NCBI RefSeq assembly: GCF_040954645.1
Contig: NC_092804.1
Span: forward strand, 151,165,108-151,229,107
Length of the DNA stretch: 64,000 bases
Direction of reading: 5' to 3'
DNA from: Diabrotica undecimpunctata
Lineage: Eukaryota > Arthropoda > Insecta > Coleoptera > Chrysomelidae
In this document: one piece after another, positions 9,780 through 21,308 of the stretch
Numbering within the stretch: position 1 is the first letter of the stretch
How the letters are laid out: every line of letters starts with the position of its first letter
The notes under the pieces: generated by a model
The model's database searches: none
Seen by the model: the letters and a program-made list of their open reading frames with translations, nothing else
What the model was told of the DNA's origin: nothing
Translations under genes and position numbers: made by a program

Positions 9780-11320
9780 ATAGCACTTCTTAATAGAGAA
9801 CGGTGTAAGACAGGGTTGTATTCTGTCTCCCTTACTATGAAGCAATTTTTGAAAGAGCCTTGAGCTATACTGAGAATGGCACCAAAATTAACAGCATGTA
9901 TTTAATATCATTCGATATGCCCATCTTCTTCTTCTCATGGCGCCGTCTCCTCTCGAAGGTTGGCTATCCAAATGGCAATTTTAGTTTTGGAAACTGCTGC
10001 GCGAAAGATTTCTGCGGATGAGCGGTCGAGGCCTTTCAGGCACGAGTTCTGGCGTCTTCCTACTGATCTTTTACCCTGTACTTTTTCTTCCAGTATAACT
10101 TGAAGTAATTCATATCTTTCGCCTCTCAACACACGACCCAAGTATTGCATTTTCCGCTCTTTGATTATTCTAAGTAATTCTTTTTGTTTACACATGCGAC
10201 GAAGTACCTCAACATTAGTAACTCTTTGTACCCATGAAATTCTCAACATTTGTCTGTATATGTACATCTCAAAGGCATCTATTCTTTTTTCTATTTTAGA
10301 GTCCATTGTCCAACTTTCACAGCCATACAGTAAGACAGAAAAAACTTAACATCTGATCATTCGGATTCTAAGTTGTAGAGTAAGGTCTGATCTTGTAAAA
10401 AATGTTTTCATGCTCATGAATATTTTCCTTGCTTGTTCGATTCTTGATGGGATGTCTTTTTTTGGATTACACTGACTATTAATATTTGCTCCCAAATAAT
10501 TTATGAAATTTACCTGTTCCATTATTTGAGCCTTGGCATACACCTGTACGTTTATGGGTGTCTTTGAAAATACTGAAGTTTTAGTTTTGGAAACGTTTAT
10601 ATATAAAATGAACATTTCGCTGTGGTGAACTACCGCATTTATTATATTTTCTAGTTCTTGTGCGTAGCTTCGGAGTATAGACTCCGAATACAAATTAAAC
10701 AGTAGCGGTGATAAGACGCATCCCTGTCTCACTCCTCGTCGGATTTGTATGTCTTCGGATGTTGTGTGCTCTATTTCAATTGTTGTGGTTTGGTGCCAGT
10801 ATATTTCTCAGATAATTCGCAATTTCGCATTCTTGTTCGTCAACTCCAGTTGTTCTAAGTATTTCGATCATCTTTTGATGGTTAACGCAGTCATGCGTCA
10901 GATATGCCCATGACGCAGTCATAATAGCAGACAGCCAGAAAGACTACAACGTCTTATCGACAGATTAAAAATAGAAGGAGAATAAAATGCTTTAAAAATT
11001 AACATAGACTAAAAATATCAAGTATAAACAGAAATAAAGCATAAGAAATGTAGATTCATAAACGGACGCTAATGATACCTTGGCCAGCAAGAAAAACTAA
11101 TAAGGAAGTACTAAGGAGAGTCATCAAGGATATATAATTGCTTAAATCTGTTAAACTCCGGAAAATGTCTTATCTGGGACATTTAGTGAGAGGAAGTCGA
11201 TACAGAATACTACAACTGATCCTTAAAGTTAAAACAGAAGGCCGTATAGATTTAGGGAAAAAACAGGTTTCTAAGTTAAAAAAAAACATTCGTAAATGGA
11301 CTCAGATATGAAATTCAAGA
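9780..11320 (+). pseudogene. degraded LINE reverse transcriptase, interrupted
   Basis: The plus-strand reading shows NGVRQGCILSPLL (9800-9838), then IIRYAHDAVIIAD across the insertion point, where the polymerase box YADD has become YAHD. The C-terminal end MSYLGHLVRGSRYRIL is at about 11168. Numerous stops are present. It is split by a second LINE copy at 9925-10900. The catalytic box mutation and the stops show it was dead or dying when, or after, it was hit. Confidence 0.7.
9925..10900 (-). mobile_element. 5'-truncated LINE nested in another LINE, 11-bp target duplication
   Basis: The insert is flanked by GATATGCCCAT at 9914-9924 and 10901-10911. On the minus strand it encodes RT remnants (10346-10732, beginning MRQGCVLSPLLFNLY, with a deletion removing the YADD box). 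The C-terminal tail is at 9935-10306 (YLGRVLRGERYELLQ, then IWIANLRE). The element ends with a GAAGAAGAAG tail at 9925-9935. Orientation, tail and truncation fit target-primed reverse transcription. Confidence 0.82.
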
Positions 11321-11324
11321 CAAT

Positions 11325-13130
11325 TCCGCAGGTGTTCGGACGAATAACGGTCTATGTTACAAAATATCTAAAATTCAATTTTGGTTTGAATAACGGTCTA
11401 TGAAATGTGTAGATTGCACTAAATAATTATAGTTTGTTAATATACCAACAGATGGGGTGAGTAGACCAATACGGATAGTGAAAATAAATTTTTAATTGGA
11501 ACAACAGTCTATGTGACATCAACTTCAAGCGTGCTTCGACTGTACCGAACCAAATCATTTTGTTGTGTGGTACCGTGCGAATGGTTATCGTCTCTTTACA
11601 TTGAAGTATTGTTTAGGCTGTAATCTGTGCAGTTTTACTACATTATGAACAAAACGAGGTAGAACAAACCAAGAATGTTCGGTTTTCACCGACTGATATT
11701 CGTAGACTAAATAAATCAAAAAGGCAGCTAAATATAGACACTTATATTAAATAATATATTATTCCGTTTTACAATAAAATGATTTTTTTTAAATACTAAT
11801 TTTCCATTCGTCTCTATTTAGATTTATTAATTTTCTGTTATTTGTTTAAGGTAAACATATGCCGCAAATCCTGTTAGCAAATGTGTTCACATTTAATCCT
11901 TCCCATGAGAAAAGATCTCTTCAAGTTCTTCTATTCACATTCGTACGATGAGCAGTCTGCGTTTTTAACAAAATGCATAGGAATGGAGGAACCAAAAAGA
12001 AGAAGAACTATAAAAACAGATAACACTTCGTTAAAGTTGCGTTCTTTTGCATACTTTATTAATGACCAGAAAGTATGTAAAATTATGTTACTTGACGTTT
12101 TCTAAATCATCCAAACACGAATACTGCCGCCGTAATTTTACTGCTACTGTTAGCGACAATCTGTCGCTGGTGGAGCTATAGCCTTAGTGCTGACAGAAAG
12201 TACGGAAGAACTCTTAGTCATAATTTTAGTTCTAGAAGAAAAAATAGATAACCTAAAATTACACAAGGTTTAAAAAAAGCGTTAAATGGGACCTTACCTT
12301 AAAAGAGATATACGGTTTAAAAAGAATGACGGGTTTTACCTAAGGCAATTTGGGCTGAGTGCATTACAATTAAAACTATATACAGAGTGTAAAACAAAAA
12401 TGCTATAGTTGAGTGAAAACTTTTAACTTGTTTCCATTACATTGATATTTTATGATGTAAAAATATTCTCCAATACAGTTTTGTCTGTTTTACATTTTTA
12501 TCCAAGTTTTCAAAGCTATTTTGTATTACTTACTATAAAAATGTTTGTACTTGTTACGATTAATATTATTCTCACCTTTATTGAAAAATTTATGATTTAA
12601 TTACATAGCAGAGAGAAGCAGACATGTGACTATAAATGTTTAAAAGAATCAACAATGACACCTGCTGACTATTTTTGTACAAATAATATTTTACCTGAGC
12701 ATGTAAGGGTATTAATAAACTAAAAGTTTAGGAAACAAGATAAGTACAAAATACAGCATTATAAATTTTGAATTACGCAAATTTTCTTTTATATATAAAT
12801 ATTTTACTTTTCTTAAAATATTATTTTTAAAATACAATTTCCGTATTGCTGCAACTTTTCAATAATATATTACCATCAGAACACAAATTCGTCTTTCTAT
12901 TTATTTAATCATATGTCAAAACATTTTCCCTGTTAAAGCGCTTTACCACTTCAGACTCTTCTTTTGGGGACTATCGTTTGCAATTTAAGAAATTGATTCG
13001 ACGTGAAATAAATCAATCCAGACATCCTGAAAGTCGTTCGCTTTGGAGCAATTCTTGCATACATGATATAGACCAGGTAAAATAAAATTTCAGAGATTAG
13101 ATTCTACTGATATAATAAAGTCTTGCACTA
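11325..13130. other. mostly non-coding, with one fragment of an unrecognised repeat family
   Basis: Between 11339 and 11512 a short motif like AATAACGGTCTATG occurs three times with small changes. At 11881-12105 a 74-residue ORF (SYDEQSAFLTKCIG, then EPKRRRT and KVCKIMLLDVF) has the look of a widespread insect transposon-associated protein, preceded by Cys-rich codons in the same frame. I cannot name the family. The rest, 12110-13130, is AT-rich with no gene that I can support. Confidence 0.35.
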
Positions 13131-13139
13131 GAGTAGAAA

Positions 13140-14060
13140 ATTGGGTAAACACTTTTTGGAATAATAAAACTAAAGTCAAAACACGTTATGAGACTACAAA
13201 AGAATTGTAAGTGAAATCATTCGAGAAATACCATAAAATTAGAAAAAACGATAAAAAATGCTATCGATGCCAACACCACAGACAAATAACAACAAACAAT
13301 AAAGGGAAGATTTAGGGAAATTAGCAATGAGCTGACAGAACGGATAAAAGATAAGATAAAAAAAGAAGATAAAAACCAATTTCACTTTTACATGAAGAAA
13401 ACAGAATGTTTTACACAAAAGAAGATAAAGCGAAAGTTATATAAAGAACATGCTAGAAACAGGATTTCGAAACAACTACAATCCCGATGCAGATATAGAA
13501 TTCATAGAAAACGTTGAAAGAAGATATATATACACCGGTATTTTAGGCGGTACGCCCTTCCGGTGGGGATCTATGGAGGAGTATCACTGAGCCGCAAGCC
13601 CTTATCTCTTGCCGTACTGCTACACCATAGGCCGATCAGACACCAGCATATTCTAGTCTAAGCCGCAGATTCATTAAGAATTTTAAACTGCTGCGTTAGC
13701 CTTTTTGTTTTCTGTACACCGAGCTGGGGATCGAACTCACATCCACTGAACCACTCGCAGTGAAGCGAATGAGAACCGGCCGCACAGTCCGCTTGCCTAT
13801 CTAATCTGAAAGAAGATACATAATGTTAAAATAAAATAGGGGTAACAGGTAATAGGAGATTTTACACAAAGCTCCTCAGAAAAAGTCAAAAACTAAACAA
13901 ATTTCCAAAAAAGCACCAGGACCAGATGGGATCACAAACAGAGATTTGAAAAATCTACTAATGAAATCAGTAATACATCTGACAAATTTAATCAACACTA
14001 TACTAAGAATAAGATATTTTCCTGACAGATGGAAAGAAGCTACTGTCTACTGATAGCAGA
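13140..14060 (+). pseudogene. Jockey-like LINE ORF2 fragment, interrupted by a SINE
   Basis: The reading at 13890-14060 gives KAPGPDGITNRDLKNLL then LRIRYFPDRWKEATVY, the N-terminal signature of the reverse transcriptase domain in Jockey-type elements. Upstream, 13140-13520 keeps a recognisable linker (VNTFWNNKTKVKTRYETTKE) broken by stops. The SINE at 13527-13806 splits the linker. The element is cut off abruptly at about 14060. Confidence 0.65.
13527..13806 (-). mobile_element. tRNA-derived SINE with 12-bp target duplication
   Basis: On the minus strand the head resembles a tRNA with RNA polymerase III promoter boxes: an A box like TAGGCAAGCGG (13789-13799) and a B box GAGTTCGATCCCC (13726-13738). 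A tRNA-unrelated body follows, with a short TGTATATA tail. The sequence is much more GC-rich than its surroundings. Perfect direct repeats TGAAAGAAGATA flank it at 13515-13526 and 13807-13818. It has no coding capacity and would depend on LINE machinery. It sits inside a Jockey-like LINE. Confidence 0.82.
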
Positions 14061-14082
14061 GGCAGGGCAAAGCCTTTCTTGT

Positions 14083-14580
14083 TGAAGTCAAAGCCATTCC
14101 TTAAACAGTATTATTGTCATTCAAGCATTTTTATTGAAACTGTGTTTTAAGGGCAATGATTTACGAGTTTTAAACACCTTTGACTCCCTTATAATAAAAA
14201 CTAGCAATTTATAGCTTCTATCAGAATTAGCACAATACATTATTATCAATCTGTCCTTTGAAATTTTTCCGCCCACAGCTTTGTCCCCTAAAAACATGAG
14301 GTGCCATTTGGATTGGTTCGGTAATAAAGCGCAGTTTTGTCGCAATGTACAAGCACGCTGATTGATGGTTCTTTATTATTGAAGGTAACACATCTGTTAT
14401 CCATGTATTTGCGGCAGATACATCTGCATCTTTTGATTCTCCAACATTTTTTTGAAAAAAAACTTATAAACGATTTTTGTTCATCCAATCGTAGCTGTGA
14501 AGTTAGCGTTTTCTAGAGTTTTGGCTATTTCTTTTAAAACTGGACCACTGATGGAATAATTTAGGCTCTCTTTGCTAATG
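14083..14580 (-). pseudogene. pogo/Tigger-like transposase fragment
   Basis: The minus-strand reading contains ISGPVLKEIAKTLENANFTA (CENP-B type DNA-binding region), then DKTALYYRTNP, then GGKISKDRLIIMYCAN and VFKTRKSLPLKHS. These follow in order the linker and first part of the DDE_1 nuclease of Tigger transposases. The usual ADET aspartate-glutamate motif is altered to CDKTAL, and frame changes occur near 14300 and 14480. The catalytic C-terminal half is missing. It abuts a Jockey-type LINE at about 14590. Confidence 0.65.
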
Positions 14581-14589
14581 CTTTTTCCT

Positions 14590-15600
14590 GATCTGTCTTT
14601 AACCATTTTAAATCTTCTGTTCTGATAGGTGGATTTTAGTTTTGTGGCAACTTTAGCTTATTTGTAGCCTTCTATAATAAGTAATCACTATCTGGGTTAG
14701 GTTTCAGATGTTCTAGTTATTGTTGGAAATTGAAGTTGCTATGTTGTTTAAGCTGTTCTTTTATTTCTCTACACACTCTGTTTAATTTGGTTTTGGCTTG
14801 AAGTGAACGAGTTTGATGCCATTTTCACGAAATTTTCGTCTTTCTAATACTTTTGTTCTTATTATTGTTGGACAATCCTTATTTAACCGTTTTCGTTTAA
14901 AGTTATATTTTGTAGATTCTCATGCAGCTTTCTTCGTGTATTTGTTTTGTTGATGTTTCTATTACTACTTCCATTTATTGTGGTTGTTTTAGTTGGAATT
15001 TTAAGTCTATGTTTTTTTTTGTAGGATTTCTTTGAAAATATTTCCCTCTGAAGGTAGAAATTTTTCTGATGGATTTGTCATTATTGCTGCAATGATTGGT
15101 AAATGATCTGACGACAGGTCTTCATTAGATTCTATGTGCAGATATTCTTTTGGTATTCCTTTTCAGATAAAAAAATCAAGTAAATCGGGCAGTCTACTAA
15201 GATCGATTGGTTAGTAAGTTGGTTTGTAAGTTGAGAGATATTATAGTTGAATTTCTTTCACCACATCGTTAAGGACTCTTTTTAAAGACTTTTTTCCGGG
15301 GAGATAATCTTACGCCCCAGATCTAGTGTTTTCATTTATAGTTACCATTTACTAAGATACTGGTTCAAATCAATTCTTGTTAGGTTGATAATTTGGCGGA
15401 CAATAAACTGCTGAAATGCGTAGTGGGCCAAAATTGTCTATGCTCTATGTTTTATGCAAATGTAAGCTACTTGTAGGAAGTCTTTTTCGATTTTTGGTAG
15501 TGCGTGATGTTTTAGATTATTCCTAATTATTATTGCTGTTTCCCCTCTGGGGTTACTTTTTGCATCAGGATGTGCTGTATTGTATTGTATTAGTAACTAA
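14590..15600 (-). pseudogene. Jockey-type LINE ORF2 (endonuclease to linker)
   Basis: Read leftward from 15600, the sequence encodes HPDAKSNPRGETAIIIRNN, then a degraded middle, then LPDLLDFFI and NEDLSSDHLPIIAAIM (15060-15220). This is the catalytic end of an endonuclease of the Jockey clade. The linker to the reverse transcriptase (KVATKLKSTYQNRRFK, then a KTDQEKA-like segment) runs to about 14600. Several frame changes are present, and the reverse transcriptase itself is absent. Confidence 0.68.
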
Positions 15601-15650
15601 GAATATTTTGATTTTTTTTTCTACGTTTTAGAAGTGTATTTGCGTTCAAT

Positions 15651-15836
15651 TCAGCAACGCTTATTAGTTGTAACATCCTCAATATATTTAATAAGTTCTC
15701 TTAACTGTTGTATTTCTAGTGTCAATAGATTTATTGTTTGTTGTTGATTTTTCATTGTTTTATGTAAATTCGAAATGATTGTGATAAAGTGAAATAGACT
15801 GTCTTGTACAGTTTCGTTTGTTGTTGGTTGCGGCAT
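15651..15836 (-). pseudogene. LINE ORF1 C-terminal remnant
   Basis: This 61-residue ORF (MPQPTTNETVQDSLFHFI, then a leucine/glutamine-rich helix) lies just upstream of the Jockey-type ORF2 on the same strand, where the end of a gag-like ORF1 is expected. It has no zinc knuckles in the preserved part. Assignment rests mainly on position. Confidence 0.4.
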
Positions 15837-15889
15837 AGTTATAGGTTGCTAGTTTTAAACTACTTGTGTATATGTGCTTAGTTCTTGGG

Positions 15890-17000
15890 TCATCATCATC
15901 AGTAGCTCGACAACCCTTTCTGGGTCCTGGTTTGTTCTAGGATTTTCCGCCATTCTGTTCTCTTCCTTGCTTTGTTTTTCCAGTTGGTAATCTTAAGTGT
16001 TTTTAGATCTTGTTCCATGTATCTATTAGTTCTTGGGTGCGTGTTTTTATTGTGGTTGGTGTCTCTGATTGGAGCGGGCATTTGAGGGGTGTTGTTTTTT
16101 GTAATGATTTCACATTTTTATTTGGGCATCTTCCAGACCAAGTATCAATAGATAAGCCTGCCATTTTTTATAATTGGATGCCACACCTCCACATACATTT
16201 TGCTGGTTTTCCATCATTTTTATGTCTTTTACAATTCCGGTAATTATGATTTCTAGCACATTTAACATATTTATACGGTTCTATTTGTTCTTCTCTGATT
16301 TTCTTCTTTCTTCCATGAGTTGCAGTATATTGTTATTCATGCAACTTTTCCTCTTCTCTTTATTTTCTATAAGATGTTCTTCTCTTATTATGTGAAAGGT
16401 TTCACATATATTCTGGAATAATTTTTCTGGATCATATTTTTTCTCCAAGTTACTTAGCTTTTTTGAAAGAGTCCGTGCGACTATCTCCTTTGTTTCCTTA
16501 TCTTTTAGTCTTCTTATATCACATTTTTGAAACCATTCTTTTTTGTAACCTTTTTATATTTAAACCCAAATTTACCAAGAATATGATCTAACGGTACGTC
16601 AGTACCGGGGTAACTTTTAACTGTTAGTCATCCGTTACGGAATCTCTTGTTCACCATTATGTAATCAATTTGATTCCTTATTATGTTTCCTGGTTAATCT
16701 AGTGGAGTGAACCAAGTGTACAAACGTCTTGGTGGTAGTTTGAAGAACGTATTTAGTATTGCAAATTCTTTTTCCTCTACAAATAATTTCTCTCCCCTTT
16801 CATTTCTCTTCCCTAGACCAAAATCACCAATTAATTCACCGCTTTTCCCTTTACCAATTTTCGCATTTAAGTCACCTATAATAATAGTTATCAATGTTAA
16901 TTGTGTAGCATTTGTAAATTTACTGGAATCCCCTCGTATATGCGATAAATTGAAATCCCCATATATATGTTTGAAAACTCGAAGAATATTTTTAATGTTT
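15890..17000 (-). pseudogene. internally deleted LINE: endonuclease plus C-terminal tail
   Basis: The endonuclease part at 16560-16900 reads IIIGDLNAKIGKGKSGE, GKRNERGEKL, RRLYTWFTP and NQIDYIMVNKRFRN, typical of RTE-like or craniofacial-development-protein-2-like LINE nucleases. Further down (15899-16060) comes the polyprotein terminus DLKTLKITNWKNKARKRTEW with a (GAT)n tail near 15890. The reverse transcriptase between them is gone except for linker-like remnants. It is a deletion derivative, non-functional. Confidence 0.72.
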
Positions 17001-17004
17001 CTCA

Positions 17005-18980
17005 GTTCCTATCTTACAAGTTAAAATACGCAAAAAGTATTTTCAATTCCTTCTTAGATCGGCTCGAGTTAATATAAACCATTTTAGAGTTGTTTATTAT
17101 TTAACAGATGTGTACTTCCTCGGTATTTCTTTTAATGTTTTATTCGAACTGCTTGATATTGCGTTTTCTAATAAATGATTTGCGTTTCAACCATCGTTTG
17201 TTTATTCCAACTTATGCGATCAATTTTTAAAGATAATTTCATCACTTTCGTTGGAGCCGTGGTGAAGAGTGGTGGTCTTCAGCGTTATGTCCAAATTTTA
17301 CGTCAAATTTGAAATGTTCCTCGTTGTTCGTCTTTTTTATGAAGAATATGTAAAATATAGTAGCAGTCTAATGGTTCAGTTACAGTTTAAAGTGAGTTTT
17401 GAAATGTTGCCATTGTATCCAGTTGTACCTATTCCTGTTTTTAAGAAGCCAAGTCCAGTTTAGTTTCCAAGGTTTGTGTTCCAGTGACGTGACCCAATTT
17501 CCTTTTGTTCGTGTGTTTTTTTTTTGTATTTTGGTATTTTGCGGCTATTGTTATTATATTTTTGTATTGTCTTATTTTTATAACTGTTTGTGGTAACACA
17601 AAAATAAATGTTAAATTTTTTTCTTAACATTTTGTTTATTTTTTTCAACCAACCCTTTTTTGAGTTTAATTTCAAAAAGATATGTTTTGCATTTCTGATA
17701 ATTATTTCCCTAGTTACAACTAGTTGTTGTAATGGTTATAATTAGGCACTTCGAAGTGGTGCCCTTTTTAAAAAATTACTAGAGATGTTCCTGTTTCTTT
17801 TTGTTTTGTTTGTCCCAAGAGATTCATGACCTTTTGTTTCATATTTTTGTAGTTGCCCCAACCTGACCCCTTGTCCTTTACTTATCCACGACCCCAGCTC
17901 TCCTAACAAACCCTGAGTGTCGTTCGCACAAGTAACGACTATTTTGCTTGCCCTATCTTCACCCTCAGTAGTTTCTGTCCCCAATTTTCTACCCCTTATA
18001 GTAATACCCCATGTGGTAGGCAAAAATAAATCATTGCAATTGATAGATGATAATAGGATTAAAATTAAATAAATCTCTAAATCTGTTTGGAAAATAATTT
18101 GTAAAAAATAAATAAATACCATTTTTAAGTACAATTAGCAATCACAAAAGATAAACTTTTTTTTGTGTAGCAAATATGTTGTTATTTGCTGTTCACGCAC
18201 TTTGACCTTTGGCTCGTATTCTATATGGAAGCACGGACTATCTTGACAGTTTTATTTTCTTTAAAAATATAGCACAATTTAAAACAGTTTAAAATACATT
18301 CTTTGAAATACATATTTAATTTTTTTGGTTCAAAAGTACGACATTATCGTTTTAATTATATTATAAATCAATGCTCTATATTTATAACCAAAGTGTAAAA
18401 GATCTATTTTGACTAGTCTAGAAGTTTCAACTCGAGTACTTTGACGCATTCGTGCTATACATAACATATAAATAGCTAGGTAGATGGTTGTTCACTAGAG
18501 ATTTTATCACATGTCACTCTTCCGCATCGTTTTGCTTTTACGAAATTACTTTTTGATTTTAGTAAATGATACGAGAGGGAATATGAGCTGCGACTTTATT
18601 ACTTATCCGGCTATATCCCATGCTAGGCGTGATAAATGAGGGCTTGTTTATGAAAAAAATGTTGTACGTATGAGATAGAAAAAGTCGGAAGTCAAATATA
18701 AATATAAAAGCTTTTTCCTTCGTAAATGAGATTTCACGGTGCTCGTGCAAGTAGCAAAGAAAACAAACCACATTATATCGAACTTGCAGAATACGAAAGG
18801 AATGAAAAATAAATAGCTAAATATAAATAGCATAAAAGACGAGAGCTCGTTTGCAGTAAAATTGCAAACAGTTAAGTTTAAAGCTTCTTAACGTGAAAAT
18901 TATGCGTTGGTGAATGTAAATAATAGAAGAAAATCAGTTTGAAAATCTTATTATTATGTAATATACAAAAAACTTAAAAT
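17005..18980. other. non-coding, no recognised feature
   Basis: Several 60-130 residue ORFs occur on both strands, but none shows domain signatures or consistent composition, and they overlap one another. A slightly GC-richer patch at 17880-18010 is of unknown origin. Confidence 0.4.
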
Positions 18981-18984
18981 AAAT

Positions 18985-19740
18985 TATCATTTATTTGAAA
19001 CTGTTTTCTCCTGGCATGTTTTAGTTAAATATTGTATTTATATGGAATTAAAGCACAATTATACAATTGCAAATTGAAAATACACAATAAAGATAATCAA
19101 ACTGCCGAAATTACCATAAGAATAAGGTTAACGTGGGCAGGATTTGGAAAACTGAGTTGGATCTTGAAAGCACTAAAATAGAACAATATTTGAAAACCAG
19201 AATTTACGATCAGTGTATGCTCTCTATACTCACGTATGGTTCACAGGCGTGGACACTTACGAAGTCTAATATGGATAAAGTAGTAAAAGCACAAACAGCA
19301 CTGGAAAAATCAATGCTCGGGGTGAAACTTATAGACAAAAAACCAACAAATAGATTAGAAGCAAAACCAAAGCAAAAGACGCAGAAGAACATACTGCCAA
19401 ATTAAAATGGAGCTTCGCAGGACACAAAGCTCGACTGAAGGATAAAAGATGGAACCACGAAATATAACAATGGAGACCATGGTTAGGAAAGAGAAGCAAA
19501 GGAAGACCACAAATGAGATGGGCTGATGACATTAAGAAGATCGGAGGACACAACTGGAAGCAAGTGGCGCAAAATAGAAGACACTGGATTGATTTGGAGG
19601 AGGCCTTTGTCCAAAGTTGGATTACTTAAGGCTAAATAAGAAAAAAGTACAATAATTGGCTTTCATGCCATTCAAATGTCATTTTACATTTGATTTTCAC
19701 GATTCTATTTCTAATCTGGAAATAGTTTTAAAAAATATAA
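18985..19740 (-). repeat. dispersed repeat copy, split by a LINE tail
   Basis: The blocks at 18985-19065 (GAAACTGTTTTCTCC, then TTTTAGTTAAATATTG) and 19690-19740 (TCTAATCTGGAAATAG) match, in the same order and spacing logic, the repeat at 38500-38665, where they are nearly contiguous. The LINE tail at 19100-19640 lies between them. The position next to the Penelope-like fragment suggests these may be that element's terminal sequence. Confidence 0.45.
19100..19645 (+). pseudogene. LINE reverse transcriptase C-terminal fragment
   Basis: The frame at 19133-19405 encodes YLKTRIYDQCMLSILTYGSQ then WTLTKSNMDKVVKAQ and MLGVKLIDKK, the thumb/connection region after the polymerase. After a frameshift at about 19370 the tail continues: TAKLKWSFAGHKARLKD, RSKGRPQMRWADDIKK, then a terminal HWIDLEEAFVQSW. 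The reverse transcriptase fingers and palm are missing, so this is a 5'-truncated dead copy. Confidence 0.75.
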
Positions 19741-20345
19741 ATTAAAAATGAAGGAATTGTTAACCTATGGATAATTATTATAGTCGCTTCTTGGTAGACA
19801 ATTTGACATTGGGCTCACTTGGTCTCGATTTTGTAGCCAATTACCTATGTTTTTAAGTTGAAATTATGAGGTTGGTTTGTAACCTGGGATAGATGTCAAA
19901 TTCTGTTTTTGGTGTGTTTATGTACTTATTTGTAGATAATGTACCTCTGTCCTTCTAATAACCCATTAATATTGGTATATTAATTTATATTGCTGATTTC
20001 TTCGTTCAGTACCTACTGGTAACAGAGCTTGCTATATTCTGCTAATGGGTTCGCTACACATTTTTCTTCCTTAGGTAAAATAAGGGGACTTCTTTGATTG
20101 TTCTATTTTTGCTGCCCGTTTCTTTTATACCTATTGATGTATCTGTTTGTTGCATTCTGTGCTTATTATTCCAGGTACGTTTGCATATCTGGGATATGTC
20201 GAAGTCTCTGTTTTTGATGTATAACTCATGCTCAATTATCCTACCCTTTAGTAGTTATAAGGCTTTTTCCACATATAAATCGATGCATTCAGAAGGCATT
20301 TTATAAATACAGTTCTTTGATCCCTCTTGTGTGTTTTTTATTGGA
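19700..20345 (-). pseudogene. Penelope-like element: GIY-YIG endonuclease end
   Basis: Read leftward from 20340 the frame gives CIYKMPSECIDLYVEKA (a decayed GIY...YIG motif), RIIEHELYIKNRDFDIS (the conserved Arg and Glu-His region), TWNNKHRMQQTDTS and KETGSKNRTIKEV. These are the features of the C-terminal GIY-YIG nuclease of Penelope-like retroelements. A stop lies in the first motif and more follow after 20080. The reverse transcriptase domain is not in the window. This family is known to carry hammerhead motifs in its terminal repeats, which bears on the ribozymes reported here. Confidence 0.65.
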
Positions 20346-20439
20346 TATAATATTGGACAAATCTCAATGTATTGGTTATTTTAATGTTCTTTTAATATTG
20401 AATCTATTTTCTTTAAAATGTTTGTGAATATCTTATTTC

Positions 20440-20765
20440 AATTTTTTTGTGTTTTCTTGATGTAGTTCTTTTTTAGCTGCTTTCGGGTATTCCTCTCTTT
20501 ATTTTCTTGTCTGGTTGGTGTTCAAGTGCTTGTCTGATTATGTTGCTTTTATCTTTTCCCAAAGTGTGGCCAATCCATTCCCTTTTTTTTTTCGTAGACT
20601 GTAGTAGATATATTGGTTTGCTTTTTCTTTCCCAAAGTTTTGTAATATTTTTTATTCTGTTGGGCCAGTGTATTTTTGGACTTTTTATTAACATTTCTTT
20701 ACAAAAGTTTGTGGTTTTTTAGTTGTGGATTCGTGCTGTTCTCATGTTTCTGATCTGCAAAGGTA
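20440..20765 (-). pseudogene. LINE C-terminal tail fragment
   Basis: The ORF at 20473-20694 encodes KREWIGHTLGKDKSNIIRQA then EHQPDKKIKRGIPES, the WIGHTLRK...RQAL signature of the final region of many LINE polyproteins. Upstream codons continue the reading weakly to 20765. No polymerase motifs remain. Confidence 0.62.
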
Positions 20766-20769
20766 GTAT

Positions 20770-21305
20770 ACGTTTGATGCAACTATTAAAGATTTTAATT
20801 TTTAAAAATTAGTAGAAAGAAATTCGAATATCCTTCGTGAATAAGTCTCTAGTACTCCAAAAATTATTAAATAAACAGAGCAGAAATACTTAAGATTTGA
20901 TTTCAATACAGTGCCTCTGCAATCCTCTTATACGTAATTCGATCTTCTTAAAATAATCCCTCCTAAAAGATCTGCTAAAGATCCCACCGCAAAATCACTG
21001 GGTGCATAACGAAGTTAACCGAATTAATATAAATAAGTTAAATTAGTGATATTTAATCACTAATATGTATGTTGTGTATCTGTGAATTGAAATATGAACT
21101 GTCACCACTGGTTTTTAAGGTAATCATAATAAGATGAGTTCTTGCCCGTAGCTGGAAAGTAGGTTTGTAGTGAAGTTTTAGTATAAATTATATTTGGTCA
21201 TGTCTGTTTCTTGAAATAAAAAAAATTGATAAGTAGTAAAACTTTATTCTCTGTTGGTAATTCTAGCATCAAATTTTAACTCACCTACGGTTTAAAGTAA
21301 AAAAG
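20770..21305. other. non-coding, AT-rich
   Basis: No feature was recognised. Confidence 0.35.
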
Positions 21306-21308
21306 CAT

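Noticed and set aside
13726..13799. A tRNA gene
   Set aside because: Only promoter boxes and partial tRNA resemblance remain, and the sequence is a SINE head with target duplications, not a foldable tRNA.
17742..18134. 130-residue minus-strand ORF
   Set aside because: No recognisable domain, mixed composition and no supporting neighbours; likely chance.
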